DNA from: Bin87 sp965217175
GTDB lineage: Bacteria > Chloroflexota > Dehalococcoidia > Lucifugimonadales > UBA3495
Direction: 5' to 3'
NCBI GenBank assembly: GCA_965217175.1
Contig: OZ244251.1
Location: forward strand, 1,984,001-2,048,000
Length of the DNA: 64,000 nt
Shown here piece by piece: positions 35,804 through 43,260 of the stretch; within the stretch, counting starts at the first letter, position 1; each line of letters opens with the position of its first letter. The position numbers were made by a program, and so were the translations under genes. Under the pieces are notes generated by a model. The model worked only from the letters and a program-made list of their open reading frames with translations. It ran no database searches and was not told where the DNA came from.

Positions 35804-35938
35804 CCCGAATCCTCCAGCCCGAACTGGCGAAATTCACGCCGCAATGATGGTAGCACACCGCATTGTGGTTGCATACTTCGTTCCCAACGCTGCCTCTGGA
35901 CGCGATAGCCGTGCCCAATCCGGCACATGTTCAGGGAG

Positions 35939-35944
35939 TATAAT
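35939..35944 (+). promoter_or_regulatory. TATAAT box placed for a leaderless glycerate kinase transcript
   Basis: The perfect TATAAT ends 6 bases before the ATG at 35951, so transcription would start at or next to the start codon. A GGGAG lies upstream of the box and would not be in the mRNA. No -35 is recognisable. Confidence 0.45.
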
Positions 35945-35950
35945 CTGACC

Positions 35951-37102
35951 ATGTCAATCAAGGTTGTGATTGCCCCCCAGGCGTTCAAGGAAAGCATCGG
36001 TGCGCGAGACGCTGCCGTTGCCATTCAGCGGGGTGTTTTGCGGGCCGCTCCCGACGCCGCAACCACCCTGATTCCGGTGGCTGACGGAGGTGACGGCACG
36101 CTGGCGGCCCTCATCGAGACTACCGGCGGCAGGTTTTTAGATGCGCCGGTGATTGGACCGTTGGGAGAAGACCGCGTTTCGCGATGGGGTGTGATGGGAG
36201 ATGGACGCACCTCCGTCATCGAAATGGCGTTGGCTTCCGGATTAGCCCTGGTACCAGAGGGTCAGCGCGATCCGCGCATCACCACAACCTACGGAACCGG
36301 TCAGTTGATCGGGGCGGCCCTCGACGCCGGTTTCGACCGCATCATCGTTGGCCTGGGTGGCAGCGCCACCAACGACGGAGGATCGGGAATGGCTGCCGCC
36401 CTGGGAGCGCGTTTCCTCGATTCCCACGCAACCGAGCTGCAGCCGGGCGGCGCGGCTTTGGCCCACCTGGCCGCCGTCGATGCCTCGGGATTGCACCCGC
36501 GTTTGGCCGATGCGACCATCGTGGGGGCGACAGATGTTACAAACCCGCTCTGCGGCGACACCGGGGCATCGGCCATATTTGGACCGCAGAAAGGCGCCAC
36601 TCCCCAAATGGTTGCCCAACTTGACCAGTGCCTCATGAACTTTGCCCGGGTGATCTTCGCAGACCTCGGCATTAACGTTGCAGATTCACCAGGATCGGGG
36701 GCAGCCGGTGGGCTTGGCGCTGGACTGCTGGCGTTCGCCAACGCCGACCTGCGCTCGGGCATCGACATGGTTTGCGATGTGCTCGAATTCGATCAATACG
36801 TCAATGCAGCCGATCTGGTCATTACCGGCGAAGGTCGCGCCGACCGTTCGACTGCGTTCGATAAAGCGCCGGTTGGAATCGCCCGGCGCGCACGGCTTCA
36901 GGGTGTCCCCACGCTGTTGCTGGCTGGAAGCCTCGGCGCCGGCTACGAAATCCTGTACGACCACGGTATTGACGCCATCGTTCCCATCGCCGACCAGCCG
37001 ATGGATCTGGACGCCAGCCTGGCCCAGGGAGGCGAGCTGCTGGAACGCGCGGCGGAACGGGCCGTTCGACTCTTCATGCTGGGAATGACCCGTATATCGT
37101 GA
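35951..37102 (+). CDS. glxK: Glycerate kinase (GlxK/GarK type, glycerate 2-kinase)
   Basis: The 383-residue protein matches the bacterial glycerate kinase family throughout: VVIAPQAFKESI at the start, PVADGGDGT, GLGGSATNDGGSGMAAALGA, DVTNPLCG and ITGEGRADRST. It phosphorylates D-glycerate to 2-phosphoglycerate in the cytoplasm and is the last step of glyoxylate, glycerate and aldarate use. With a hydroxyacid oxidase, an HpcH aldolase and a putative oxalate enzyme in the same window, this supports C2/C3 acid metabolism. No tartronate-semialdehyde reductase is seen here. Confidence 0.92.
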   Translation: MSIKVVIAPQAFKESIGARDAAVAIQRGVLRAAPDAATTLIPVADGGDGTLAALIETTGGRFLDAPVIGPLGEDRVSRWGVMGDGRTSVIEMALASGLALVPEGQRDPRITTTYGTGQLIGAALDAGFDRIIVGLGGSATNDGGSGMAAALGARFLDSHATELQPGGAALAHLAAVDASGLHPRLADATIVGATDVTNPLCGDTGASAIFGPQKGATPQMVAQLDQCLMNFARVIFADLGINVADSPGSGAAGGLGAGLLAFANADLRSGIDMVCDVLEFDQYVNAADLVITGEGRADRSTAFDKAPVGIARRARLQGVPTLLLAGSLGAGYEILYDHGIDAIVPIADQPMDLDASLAQGGELLERAAERAVRLFMLGMTRIS

Positions 37103-37170
37103 ATGCAGACCCTGGCCCGCCCAGGGATTATCGGAACATCGCGACCTCAGGCAACGCTGGAGTGGCTTGT

Positions 37171-37647
37171 ATGCAGTTGTTCGTTTTGGAATCCTGCCAG
37201 TGGTTGCCGCGCCCGCCCGAAGAGATATTCCACTTCTATGCCGACGCGTTCAACCTGGAACAGTTGACCCCGCCCTGGTTGGGGTTTCAAGTCGTGACGC
37301 CGCCTCCGATCACCATGGCGACCGGCGCCGAGATTGACTACCGACTCCGTTTGCATGGTTTTCCAATCTCATGGCGCAGTCGCATCACGGCATGGGAACC
37401 ACCCTTCCGTTTCGTTGACGAACAGATACGGGGGCCGTATCGACGCTGGGCGCATCAGCATACGTTCATTCCGCAAGATGGAGGCACGTCTGTTCAGGAC
37501 CGCGTCGAATACGGATTGTGGGGCGGCTGGCTCATCGACCGGCTGCTGGTGCGCCGCGATTTGCGGACGATTTTCCAGTTCCGTCAGCAACGCCTCGCCG
37601 CCGAATTCGGAGCCGGGAAAGTGCCGCCCGGCCGGGTCGATTTCTAG
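37171..37647 (+). CDS. SRPBCC-superfamily ligand-binding protein
   Basis: The 158-residue START/polyketide-cyclase-like protein begins with a strand and the family phrase PEEIFHFYADAFNLEQLTPPW. It continues with GAEIDYRLRLHGFPISWRSRI and WAHQHTFIPQDGGTSVQDRVEY. Members carry hydrophobic ligands or act as cyclases. This subgroup is often annotated as a cell-division-inhibitor-like protein without evidence. The start is the ATG at 37171 (TGGAG upstream). Its TAG stop overlaps the convergent HEPN gene stop in the shared tetranucleotide CTAG (37644-37647). Confidence 0.8.
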   Translation: MQLFVLESCQWLPRPPEEIFHFYADAFNLEQLTPPWLGFQVVTPPPITMATGAEIDYRLRLHGFPISWRSRITAWEPPFRFVDEQIRGPYRRWAHQHTFIPQDGGTSVQDRVEYGLWGGWLIDRLLVRRDLRTIFQFRQQRLAAEFGAGKVPPGRVDF

Positions 37648-38045
37648 GCTACTCTAGGTCCCACGAATTCGATCACGATGCCCGCCAGTTCAATGGCTCG
37701 TTCGGCGTCCACATCGTCGAAGGCTTCTGCCGGGATGCCGCCGGGCAGAAACGTCGGGTACCGTGTGATGTCGTAGTACTTGTCCAACTGCCGAGCCTCG
37801 GCCTTGATGGTGTCGAAAAACATCTCGAATAACTTGGCGTCCTCGCACAGATCGATCAACGAAATGCCCCAAACGTCCTCGGCTCCGCGGCGGTACAGGA
37901 ATGCCTTGATCGCTTTCTCGGCAGCTTGCTGACTCAGGAAACAGGCCACGTTGTATCGTTGGCCCTGCTTGTTGAAACTGGCGTCTTCCAGGTCTCGTTC
38001 AGCTTGTCGAAACCAGCGAGCGCCCTCTGCAGCATGATCAGGCAT
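37644..38045 (-). CDS. HEPN-domain protein
   Basis: The roughly 133-residue helical protein matches the HEPN family: ARWFRQAERDLEDASFN, then YNVACFLSQQAAEKAIKAFLYRRG. In toxin-antitoxin pairs, HEPN proteins with an RxxxxH motif are ribonucleases. I do not see a clear RxxxxH here, so RNase activity is doubtful. Its start overlaps the stop of the MNT gene by 8 bases (ATGCCTGA). HEPN and MNT proteins commonly pair. Confidence 0.82.
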   Translation of the reverse strand: MPDHAAEGARWFRQAERDLEDASFNKQGQRYNVACFLSQQAAEKAIKAFLYRRGAEDVWGISLIDLCEDAKLFEMFFDTIKAEARQLDKYYDITRYPTFLPGGIPAEAFDDVDAERAIELAGIVIEFVGPRVA

Positions 38046-38379
38046 CAAAAACCACCCTTCCCCGTTTGCAAGCTTGGTAGAGCGCCGGTAACGTCTCCTG
38101 GAGTTCTTCGAATTCTTCCGGAGTATACACCTGAGCCGTAATCCCTACCTGCGCCCCGATATGGTAGGCGAAGAAATCGGCGCGGCGACCAAACGGCCGG
38201 TCGGTTTTGTGCACGAATATGAAATCTATCGTGCTGCTGGGAGAATAGTCCTCGCTCACAACGTCACCGATTACAATGGCCTTCTCGATGCCCAGCGTGG
38301 GCATCACTTCCACCATGTTGGCAAGTTCCTGTTCCAGCATCTGTTTACGAAATTGCGTGAATCCAATCCGAACCGGCAT
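38038..38379 (-). CDS. Minimal nucleotidyltransferase (MNT)-like protein, active site degenerate
   Basis: The roughly 113-residue protein is the expected partner of the HEPN gene. The canonical MNT pattern GSxxRGxxxxxSDxDL reads GDVVSEDYSPSSTIDFIF here, so the glycine-serine and the first metal aspartate are changed. Catalysis may be lost. The ATG at 38379 is 5 bases after the lutC stop. Its GGAG ribosome site lies inside the last lutC codons, so it is translationally coupled to the lut operon. Confidence 0.75.
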   Translation of the reverse strand: MPVRIGFTQFRKQMLEQELANMVEVMPTLGIEKAIVIGDVVSEDYSPSSTIDFIFVHKTDRPFGRRADFFAYHIGAQVGITAQVYTPEEFEELQETLPALYQACKRGRVVFDA

Positions 38380-38384
38380 CAGCA

Positions 38385-39191
38385 TTACTCCTCGTTTAGC
38401 AGGACCAGGTGAACTTCCCTCGGCCCGTGCACGCCCACCACGATTGTCTGTTCGATGTCCGCGGTGCGACTTGGTCCAGAGATGAAGTTCAGGTAACTGC
38501 CCATCTCTCCCCCGTTGCGATGGTACTCCAACCGACGCAAAACGAACAGGTCGTCCAGGTTTGCGATCACGTCCTGCGGTCTGACTATGGCCACGTGGAC
38601 CGGTGGCACCACTGAAACCAGTCGGCTCAGGCCGCGTCGTGGCAATACGATCACCGACCCGGTTTCTGCAATTGCGTAATCGGCGCCGGTTATCCCAACG
38701 CCAGCCTCCGACAGCCGCCGTCTTACCTCGGTACGCTCGGTTTCGCTGCGATAAACGGCGGGCCAACATACAGCGCCGGCTCCGGCCAGGGCTGCGTCAA
38801 CGGGCACCGTTTCGAATACGGATTGCTCCGATCGGGCCGCCGAAACTACGCGGAGTCGCCGTGCCAGCGAGGTTACATAACCCAACGCCGCCTCGCCGTT
38901 ATCGACCCGTTCCACGTTCCACCCGCGCAGCGCCGCGGTTTCGGCCAATCGGTTCATCAGGGTGGGCAACTCCGCCGCGGTCCGATCCCTGATGGCCTGG
39001 GCCTGCGATTCCAGCGTCGCAATGTCTTCGGTCAGGTGGACGTACGGTTCGGAAGGCGGGTTTGCGTCGCGACCCAACGCCTCGCGCACCGAAGCAAAAA
39101 ACTGCGCGGGCGGGATACCCAACGTCCCGCTGGCAGCAGCGTCCAACGGAGATGGGATACCCATAGGGTTGCCTGAATTTCGATCAGCCAT
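38385..39191 (-). CDS. lutC: LutC/YkgG-family lactate utilization protein
   Basis: The 268-residue protein has the LUD domain, with GITGADYAIAETGSVIVLPRRG and a final ISGPSRTADIEQTIVVGVHGPREVHLVLL. This is the C-terminal pattern shared by LutC and the N-terminal part of LutB. LutABC together oxidise L-lactate to pyruvate as an Fe-S enzyme complex. LutC is the soluble non-cluster partner. Its start overlaps the lutB stop as ATGGCTGA. Confidence 0.88.
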   Translation of the reverse strand: MADRNSGNPMGIPSPLDAAASGTLGIPPAQFFASVREALGRDANPPSEPYVHLTEDIATLESQAQAIRDRTAAELPTLMNRLAETAALRGWNVERVDNGEAALGYVTSLARRLRVVSAARSEQSVFETVPVDAALAGAGAVCWPAVYRSETERTEVRRRLSEAGVGITGADYAIAETGSVIVLPRRGLSRLVSVVPPVHVAIVRPQDVIANLDDLFVLRRLEYHRNGGEMGSYLNFISGPSRTADIEQTIVVGVHGPREVHLVLLNEE

Positions 39192-40629
39192 CGGTTTGGG
39201 ACAACTGGTCCCGCCACATTTCCGCGAACGTGCGCGTCGGCGGAACGGGGAGATCTCGCGCCCTGGTCCATCGCGACAGGAAGGGTACCCTGGTCGGGCC
39301 AACCCGGCCACCCTTTGCGATGGCGCGCAGGAAGAACCTGCCGAACCGGCGCGATAACCGAAGCAACGCGGGACTGGACATAACCTTTGCAAAACCACGA
39401 GCCATGAATACGTCCCGATCCGACGCAGTGCGCTGTTGGGAATCTGGGCTTTCGGCCAGTTGTTGTCGCAAATGCAACAGCATCCTGGGAATGTTGATCT
39501 GCACCGGGCACGCGTCACGACATGCCCCGCACAATGTGGACGCATTGGGCAGGTCTTTGGCCTGCGCTATTCCCACCAACGCGGGCGTTACTATAGATCC
39601 TATGGGACCAGGGTATACCCATCCGTAAGCGTGGCCGCCCACCCGCTGGTAAACCGGGCACACGTTGAGGCAGGCCCCGCATCGAATGCAGTAAAGCGAC
39701 TCGCGCAGTGCCGGGTCCCTTAGCAAATTGCTGCGCCCGTTATCCACGATGACCAGGTGAAATTCCTCCGGCCCATCCTCGTCATCATCCCGTTTGGGAC
39801 CCGTAACCATGCTCACGTAAGACGAAATGCGTTGACCAGTGGCCGATCTTGGTAGCAACCGGAGGAATACGGCCAGGTCCTGCATCGAAGGAACCACTTT
39901 TTCCATCCCAGTGATCCCGACGTGTATCCGTGGCGCCGACGTGCACAACCTGCCGTTTCCTTCGTTGGTGATGATTACCAATGTTCCGGTTTCGGCTACC
40001 AGGAAGTTGGCCCCGCTGATTCCCATGTCCGCGTCCAGAAACTTCTGCCGCAACACCACGCGGGCGATCCGCGCCATTTCGTCAATATCGTCCGAGTAGG
40101 GAACCCCGAGTTTGTCGGCAAACAGCTGGGCTACCTGACCGCGCGTTTTGTGAACGGCTGGCGCCACCAGGTGAGAAGGTGTTTCCTCTGCCAACTGGAT
40201 GATGTACTCGCCCAGGTCGGTCTCGAATACCTCAACCCCCTGCGCTTCCAGCACGTGATTGAGCCCCAGCTCCTCCGACACCATGGATTTGCTCTTGGTG
40301 ACTATTTTCACGCCTCGCTGGCGCACGATTTCCGAGACGATGGCATTGGCGTGTCGGGCATCGGTCGCGAAATGCACCTGCCCGCCGGCTGACCGTACGT
40401 TCCGCTCCAGCATCTCCAGGTAGTAATCCAGGTGATTGATGGTGTGTTCCTTGATGCTCCGCGCCTGTTGACGCCATTGTTCCCACCGTGCCGGCGTTAT
40501 CTCCTCGATGGCCTCTCGCCTCGCTCCGTCGAAACCGGTGCCCGCCCGCCCGAAGGCCTGGCGCAGTTGCGGATCCAGTACAGCCGTACGTGACGCCGAT
40601 ACAAACTCGCGGGTAGTTACTTCAGCCAT
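39184..40629 (-). CDS. lutB: LutB/YkgF-family iron-sulfur lactate utilization protein
   Basis: The 481-residue protein has a LUD domain (about 60-300; ISGANFLVAETGTLVIITNEGN, SMVTGPKRDD) followed by two 4Fe-4S motifs, CIRCGACLNVCP and CGACRDACP. A C-terminal helical tail follows. It passes electrons from lactate in the LutABC complex on the cytoplasmic side. The start ATG at 40629 overlaps the lutA stop as ATGGCTGA. The same 8-base junction recurs at the lutB/lutC border. Confidence 0.92.
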   Translation of the reverse strand: MAEVTTREFVSASRTAVLDPQLRQAFGRAGTGFDGARREAIEEITPARWEQWRQQARSIKEHTINHLDYYLEMLERNVRSAGGQVHFATDARHANAIVSEIVRQRGVKIVTKSKSMVSEELGLNHVLEAQGVEVFETDLGEYIIQLAEETPSHLVAPAVHKTRGQVAQLFADKLGVPYSDDIDEMARIARVVLRQKFLDADMGISGANFLVAETGTLVIITNEGNGRLCTSAPRIHVGITGMEKVVPSMQDLAVFLRLLPRSATGQRISSYVSMVTGPKRDDDEDGPEEFHLVIVDNGRSNLLRDPALRESLYCIRCGACLNVCPVYQRVGGHAYGWVYPGPIGSIVTPALVGIAQAKDLPNASTLCGACRDACPVQINIPRMLLHLRQQLAESPDSQQRTASDRDVFMARGFAKVMSSPALLRLSRRFGRFFLRAIAKGGRVGPTRVPFLSRWTRARDLPVPPTRTFAEMWRDQLSQTDG

Positions 40630-41386
40630 CGTTCGGTTGCACTCCCGTGTCAAGCATTTGAGCAATGTGGCGAACCCTGACCGGCAACTGACGTCGGCTG
40701 ATCGCACCACCAATGTGCATTAAACAACCCATGTCGCAGGCCGTAATCGTGTCGGCGCCGCTTTCAACGATGGCTGAGACCTTGTCGTCCAGCATCGCCT
40801 CGGAAATGTGGGGATACTTCACGGCGAACGCGCCACCGAATCCGCAGCACTGTTCAGCGTTGGGCAACTCCACCATCGACGTGTGTTCCAGGGATTCGAG
40901 CAGAGCTGTCGGTGCGTTGCCTACTTGCATCTCCCGCAGCAGATGGCACGATGGGTGATACGCCACATTGCACGTTTCGGCGCCGGGCGGAGTAATAATT
41001 CCCTGCGTTCCTTGCACGTCGACCAGGAATTCAGTGAATTCGTAGACCTTTTTCGACATTGCTTCGGCACGACGGAGCAAATCCGGGTCATCGGCGAACA
41101 GGTCCAAGTAGAAAACGCGCATCATCGCGCCGCACGACCCTGATGGCACCACTACAAACTCGCAATCTGCAAACGAGTCCAGAACGCGAACCGCCAGTTT
41201 TTTCGCTTCTTCAGCGAAACCTGCGTTATACAGGGGTTGGCCGCAGCAGGTCTGCCCGGGCGGGAAATCTACGCCGATACCGTGCCGACGTAATACTCGC
41301 ACCACACTGGCGCCCACCTCAGGAAACAGTTGGTCGATGATGCAGGTGACGAATAATGATGCCCGATCGGGCTTCGGCTGGGTCAA
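40622..41386 (-). CDS. lutA: LutA/YkgE-family iron-sulfur lactate utilization protein
   Basis: The 254-residue protein has two CCG domains (QTCCGQP and EQCCGFGG) of the LutA/GlpC/heterodisulfide-reductase type. It begins with SLFVTCIIDQLFPEVG, the usual LutA opening. It is the first gene of lutABC. No ATG fits. The best start is TTG at 41386, nine residues before that opening, with GGGGGAA just upstream. A longer frame to 41443 exists but lacks support. LldR-type regulators and a lactate permease are not nearby. Confidence 0.88.
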   Translation of the reverse strand: MTQPKPDRASLFVTCIIDQLFPEVGASVVRVLRRHGIGVDFPPGQTCCGQPLYNAGFAEEAKKLAVRVLDSFADCEFVVVPSGSCGAMMRVFYLDLFADDPDLLRRAEAMSKKVYEFTEFLVDVQGTQGIITPPGAETCNVAYHPSCHLLREMQVGNAPTALLESLEHTSMVELPNAEQCCGFGGAFAVKYPHISEAMLDDKVSAIVESGADTITACDMGCLMHIGGAISRRQLPVRVRHIAQMLDTGVQPNDG

Positions 41387-41462
41387 TTGGTTCCCCCGCG
41401 TTGCTTGCTGGGAAAGGTTAGCAGAGCGCCAACTTTCCGGCAAGGCTACTGCTGGGTCGGTC

Positions 41463-41502
41463 AGGGCAATCGCATTTTGATTCTATTGCGCTCGCCTCTC
41501 CC
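41463..41502. repeat. Decayed copy of the AGGGCAATCGCATT repeat family
   Basis: The first 19 bases, AGGGCAATCGCATTTTGAT, are identical to the left end of the element at 30187-30347, and similarity continues to about 41502 (CTATTGCGCTCGCCTCTCCC). I find no matching inverted right end, so this copy is truncated or decayed. It lies in the 301-base divergent gap 41387-41687. The rest of that gap has only a TATAAG box (41655-41660) and GGAGG for the next gene. Confidence 0.7.
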
Positions 41503-41687
41503 ACACAGTTGTCCTGATGTGTCTGCGGCCACGTCCGGCTGGCACAGCCGGTTCCTGCACATTGGGCCTGCCCAACACGAAGCAAACGGATGCTGGCATC
41601 GTCAACTCTCTTGGCCGGTCGCAGGGTTGGGCTTCGGGCCGGCTCAAGTTATCATATAAGTCAGAATATTAGTGGAGGTCAGGCAGG

Positions 41688-42401
41688 ATGTCTGAAGAGT
41701 TAGGCAGGATCACCCGTCCGGCGACGGCAAATTACCAGGGAAAACGGAAGCTGTTGCTGGCGCCGTTGGTCCACCTGCCCGGATCGCCCGACGCGTTGCC
41801 GCCCGAGGGTGTGGCAATAATCACGACCTACTGGGAACAGGTCGACGTGCAGGTCAGGGCCATTCAGAATGCCCTGGGCAGTATTACTCACGTCTTCCAC
41901 GAAAACGTCCCCGAAGGCGATGACGCCGGAATCCAATACCTGGAGATGGTGGATTTGCCGTCGTCCCGGCTGGTGCGCTCATTGACCGACGCCGGGGCGT
42001 CACTGGAGGCAACCGAGTCCATGGAGATTCTGGCGGAGAATCTGGACCTTCAAAGATGCCTCATGGCGCCGTTGATGAGCCAGGTCGTTGCTGACCGTCT
42101 GCAGGAGTGGTTCAGCGATGCCAACCGCCGCCGGTACCAGCATATTTCACAAACTATCGACGCGGTTGTGGGCGACGATGAAACCGCCTTGTTGCTCATT
42201 AATGAACGCCACCAGGTCCAGTTCCCACCTGATTTTGAGGTCATTTATATATCTCCACCGGCATTGGACGAATTTCGCCGGTGGGTTCAGAATTGGGCAG
42301 AGCAACGACAGGCCGAAATGAGTCGCATGGCCGACGCCGACGCCCAGGTTGAGGCGGAAAACAGCCCGGATGATAGCGGCGACAGCGCGCCGGATTCCTG
42401 A
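41688..42401 (+). CDS. Hypothetical protein with acidic tail
   Basis: I do not recognise the 237-residue family. The first 190 residues look globular, with alternating strands and helices (KLLLAPLVHLPG, GVAIITTYWEQVDVQVRAIQ, DETALLLINERHQVQFP). The last 35 are Asp/Glu/Ser-rich and disordered. It has no signal peptide or membrane helix. The ribosome site is GGAGG. The gene is monocistronic and ends before a strong hairpin at 42424-42449. Residues 155-175 resemble a nucleotide-independent 'host attachment' or release-factor-like strand, but this is weak. Confidence 0.7.
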   Translation: MSEELGRITRPATANYQGKRKLLLAPLVHLPGSPDALPPEGVAIITTYWEQVDVQVRAIQNALGSITHVFHENVPEGDDAGIQYLEMVDLPSSRLVRSLTDAGASLEATESMEILAENLDLQRCLMAPLMSQVVADRLQEWFSDANRRRYQHISQTIDAVVGDDETALLLINERHQVQFPPDFEVIYISPPALDEFRRWVQNWAEQRQAEMSRMADADAQVEAENSPDDSGDSAPDS

Positions 42402-42423
42402 ACGGCCCTGGCAGAATTAGAAA

Positions 42424-42449
42424 AGTCCCGGCGCCCAAGCGCCGGGACT
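42424..42449 (-). terminator. Intrinsic terminator, trx-selC transcript (possibly bidirectional)
   Basis: AGTCCCGGCGC (42424-42434) pairs perfectly with GCGCCGGGACT (42439-42449) over a CCAA loop. On the minus strand the stem is followed by TTTTCTAATT, a good U-tract for transcripts leaving the selenocysteine tRNA. On the plus strand only scattered T residues follow, so it may serve the hypothetical gene less efficiently. Confidence 0.85.
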
Positions 42450-42538
42450 GATTCATAGTTGGTAGCGTTTCGCGTTCCTATCGAGCGCCGACCCCGCTGA
42501 ACTGAATTGCCTCAGTTACACTCTCGCGAGCCATGCGC

Positions 42539-42635
42539 TGGCGGGAGTGCGAGGGAGTCGAACCCACCTACCCCGCTCGTCACGAGGCATAACGGATTTG
42601 AAGTCCGCAGGGGCCACCGGGCCCCATCCACTCCC
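42539..42635 (-). tRNA. selC: tRNA-Sec (UCA anticodon), selenocysteine tRNA
   Basis: Read on the minus strand, the RNA starts GGGAGTGG and ends CACTCCCG-CCA, with the CCA encoded. The D arm has the 6-bp stem GGGGCC/GGCCCC with a 4-base loop, a hallmark of tRNA-Sec. The anticodon loop CTTCAAA gives anticodon UCA, which reads UGA. A long variable arm (CTCG-TGA-CGAG) follows. It is 97 nt long, within the Sec range and too long for other tRNAs except Ser/Leu. The eighth acceptor pair is a G-G mismatch. It starts 13 bases after the thioredoxin stop, so both are probably on one transcript. Confidence 0.93.
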
Positions 42636-42648
42636 TTGTCCGGGAACG

Positions 42649-42978
42649 CTAACTCTCAAGCACAGCTTCGATCTTGCGTTTCAGGGCTGGCTTGGGCTGT
42701 GCGCCAATAATCTGATCGACCGGTTGGCCGTTCTTGAAGAATATGAGCGCCGGGATGCTGCGAATGCCGTAGCGGGCTGCAATGTCCGGATCGTTGTCCA
42801 CGTCCAGTTTCGCCACGTTCAGCTTGCCCTCGTATTCTAGCGCCAGGTCATGCACTGCCGGGGCGATCATCTTGCACGGTCCGCACCATTCGGCCCAAAA
42901 ATCTACCAAAACCGGCAATTCTGAGTCGATAACGCTGCTTTGCCAACTGTCACCGTTGACGTCCATCGGTTCGGGCAT
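42649..42978 (-). CDS. trxA: Thioredoxin
   Basis: The 109-residue thioredoxin fold has the active site WCGPC in VDFWAEWCGPCKM and the cis-proline in IRSIPALIFF. It is a general dithiol reductant in the cytoplasm. The ATG at 42978 has AAGGAG upstream. The canonical Cys-Cys pair means it is not a selenoprotein, even though the selenocysteine tRNA follows immediately. Confidence 0.95.
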   Translation of the reverse strand: MPEPMDVNGDSWQSSVIDSELPVLVDFWAEWCGPCKMIAPAVHDLALEYEGKLNVAKLDVDNDPDIAARYGIRSIPALIFFKNGQPVDQIIGAQPKPALKRKIEAVLES

Positions 42979-43127
42979 GTTGCACTCCTTCGGGCGGTGG
43001 GTTGTATATGCCGACGGCATTTTCCTAATCTCGAATTCCCCGAGAACCAGGGCATCCAGGCCGCCGGTGAACGCATACCATATTATACCGGGCCCTGTTC
43101 CGGGTCAACCGAGCCCTCGACGCCTTC

Positions 43128-43213
43128 AGGGCAGTCGCATTTTGATCCTATTGCCCTCGTCTTTCCGGCGCAAGCCGGAAAGACTCAAGTGCAATTTATT
43201 TTGGGATTGCCCT
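43128..43213. repeat. Short AGGGCA(A/G)TCGCATT-family foldback element
   Basis: The left end AGGGCAGTCGCATTTTGAT (43128-43146) differs by one base from the element at 30187. The right end GGGATTGCCCT (43203-43213) inverts the first part. The core is a perfect 11-bp hairpin, GTCTTTCCGGC-GCAA-GCCGGAAAGAC (43159-43184). It is 86 bp long. No target duplication is visible. It lies in the divergent gap between trxA and the methyltransferase-Maf gene. Confidence 0.8.
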
Positions 43214-43260
43214 GCACTGGCGCCGCGTGTTTATTCCGGTGGTAGGCGCCAAATGGTAGT

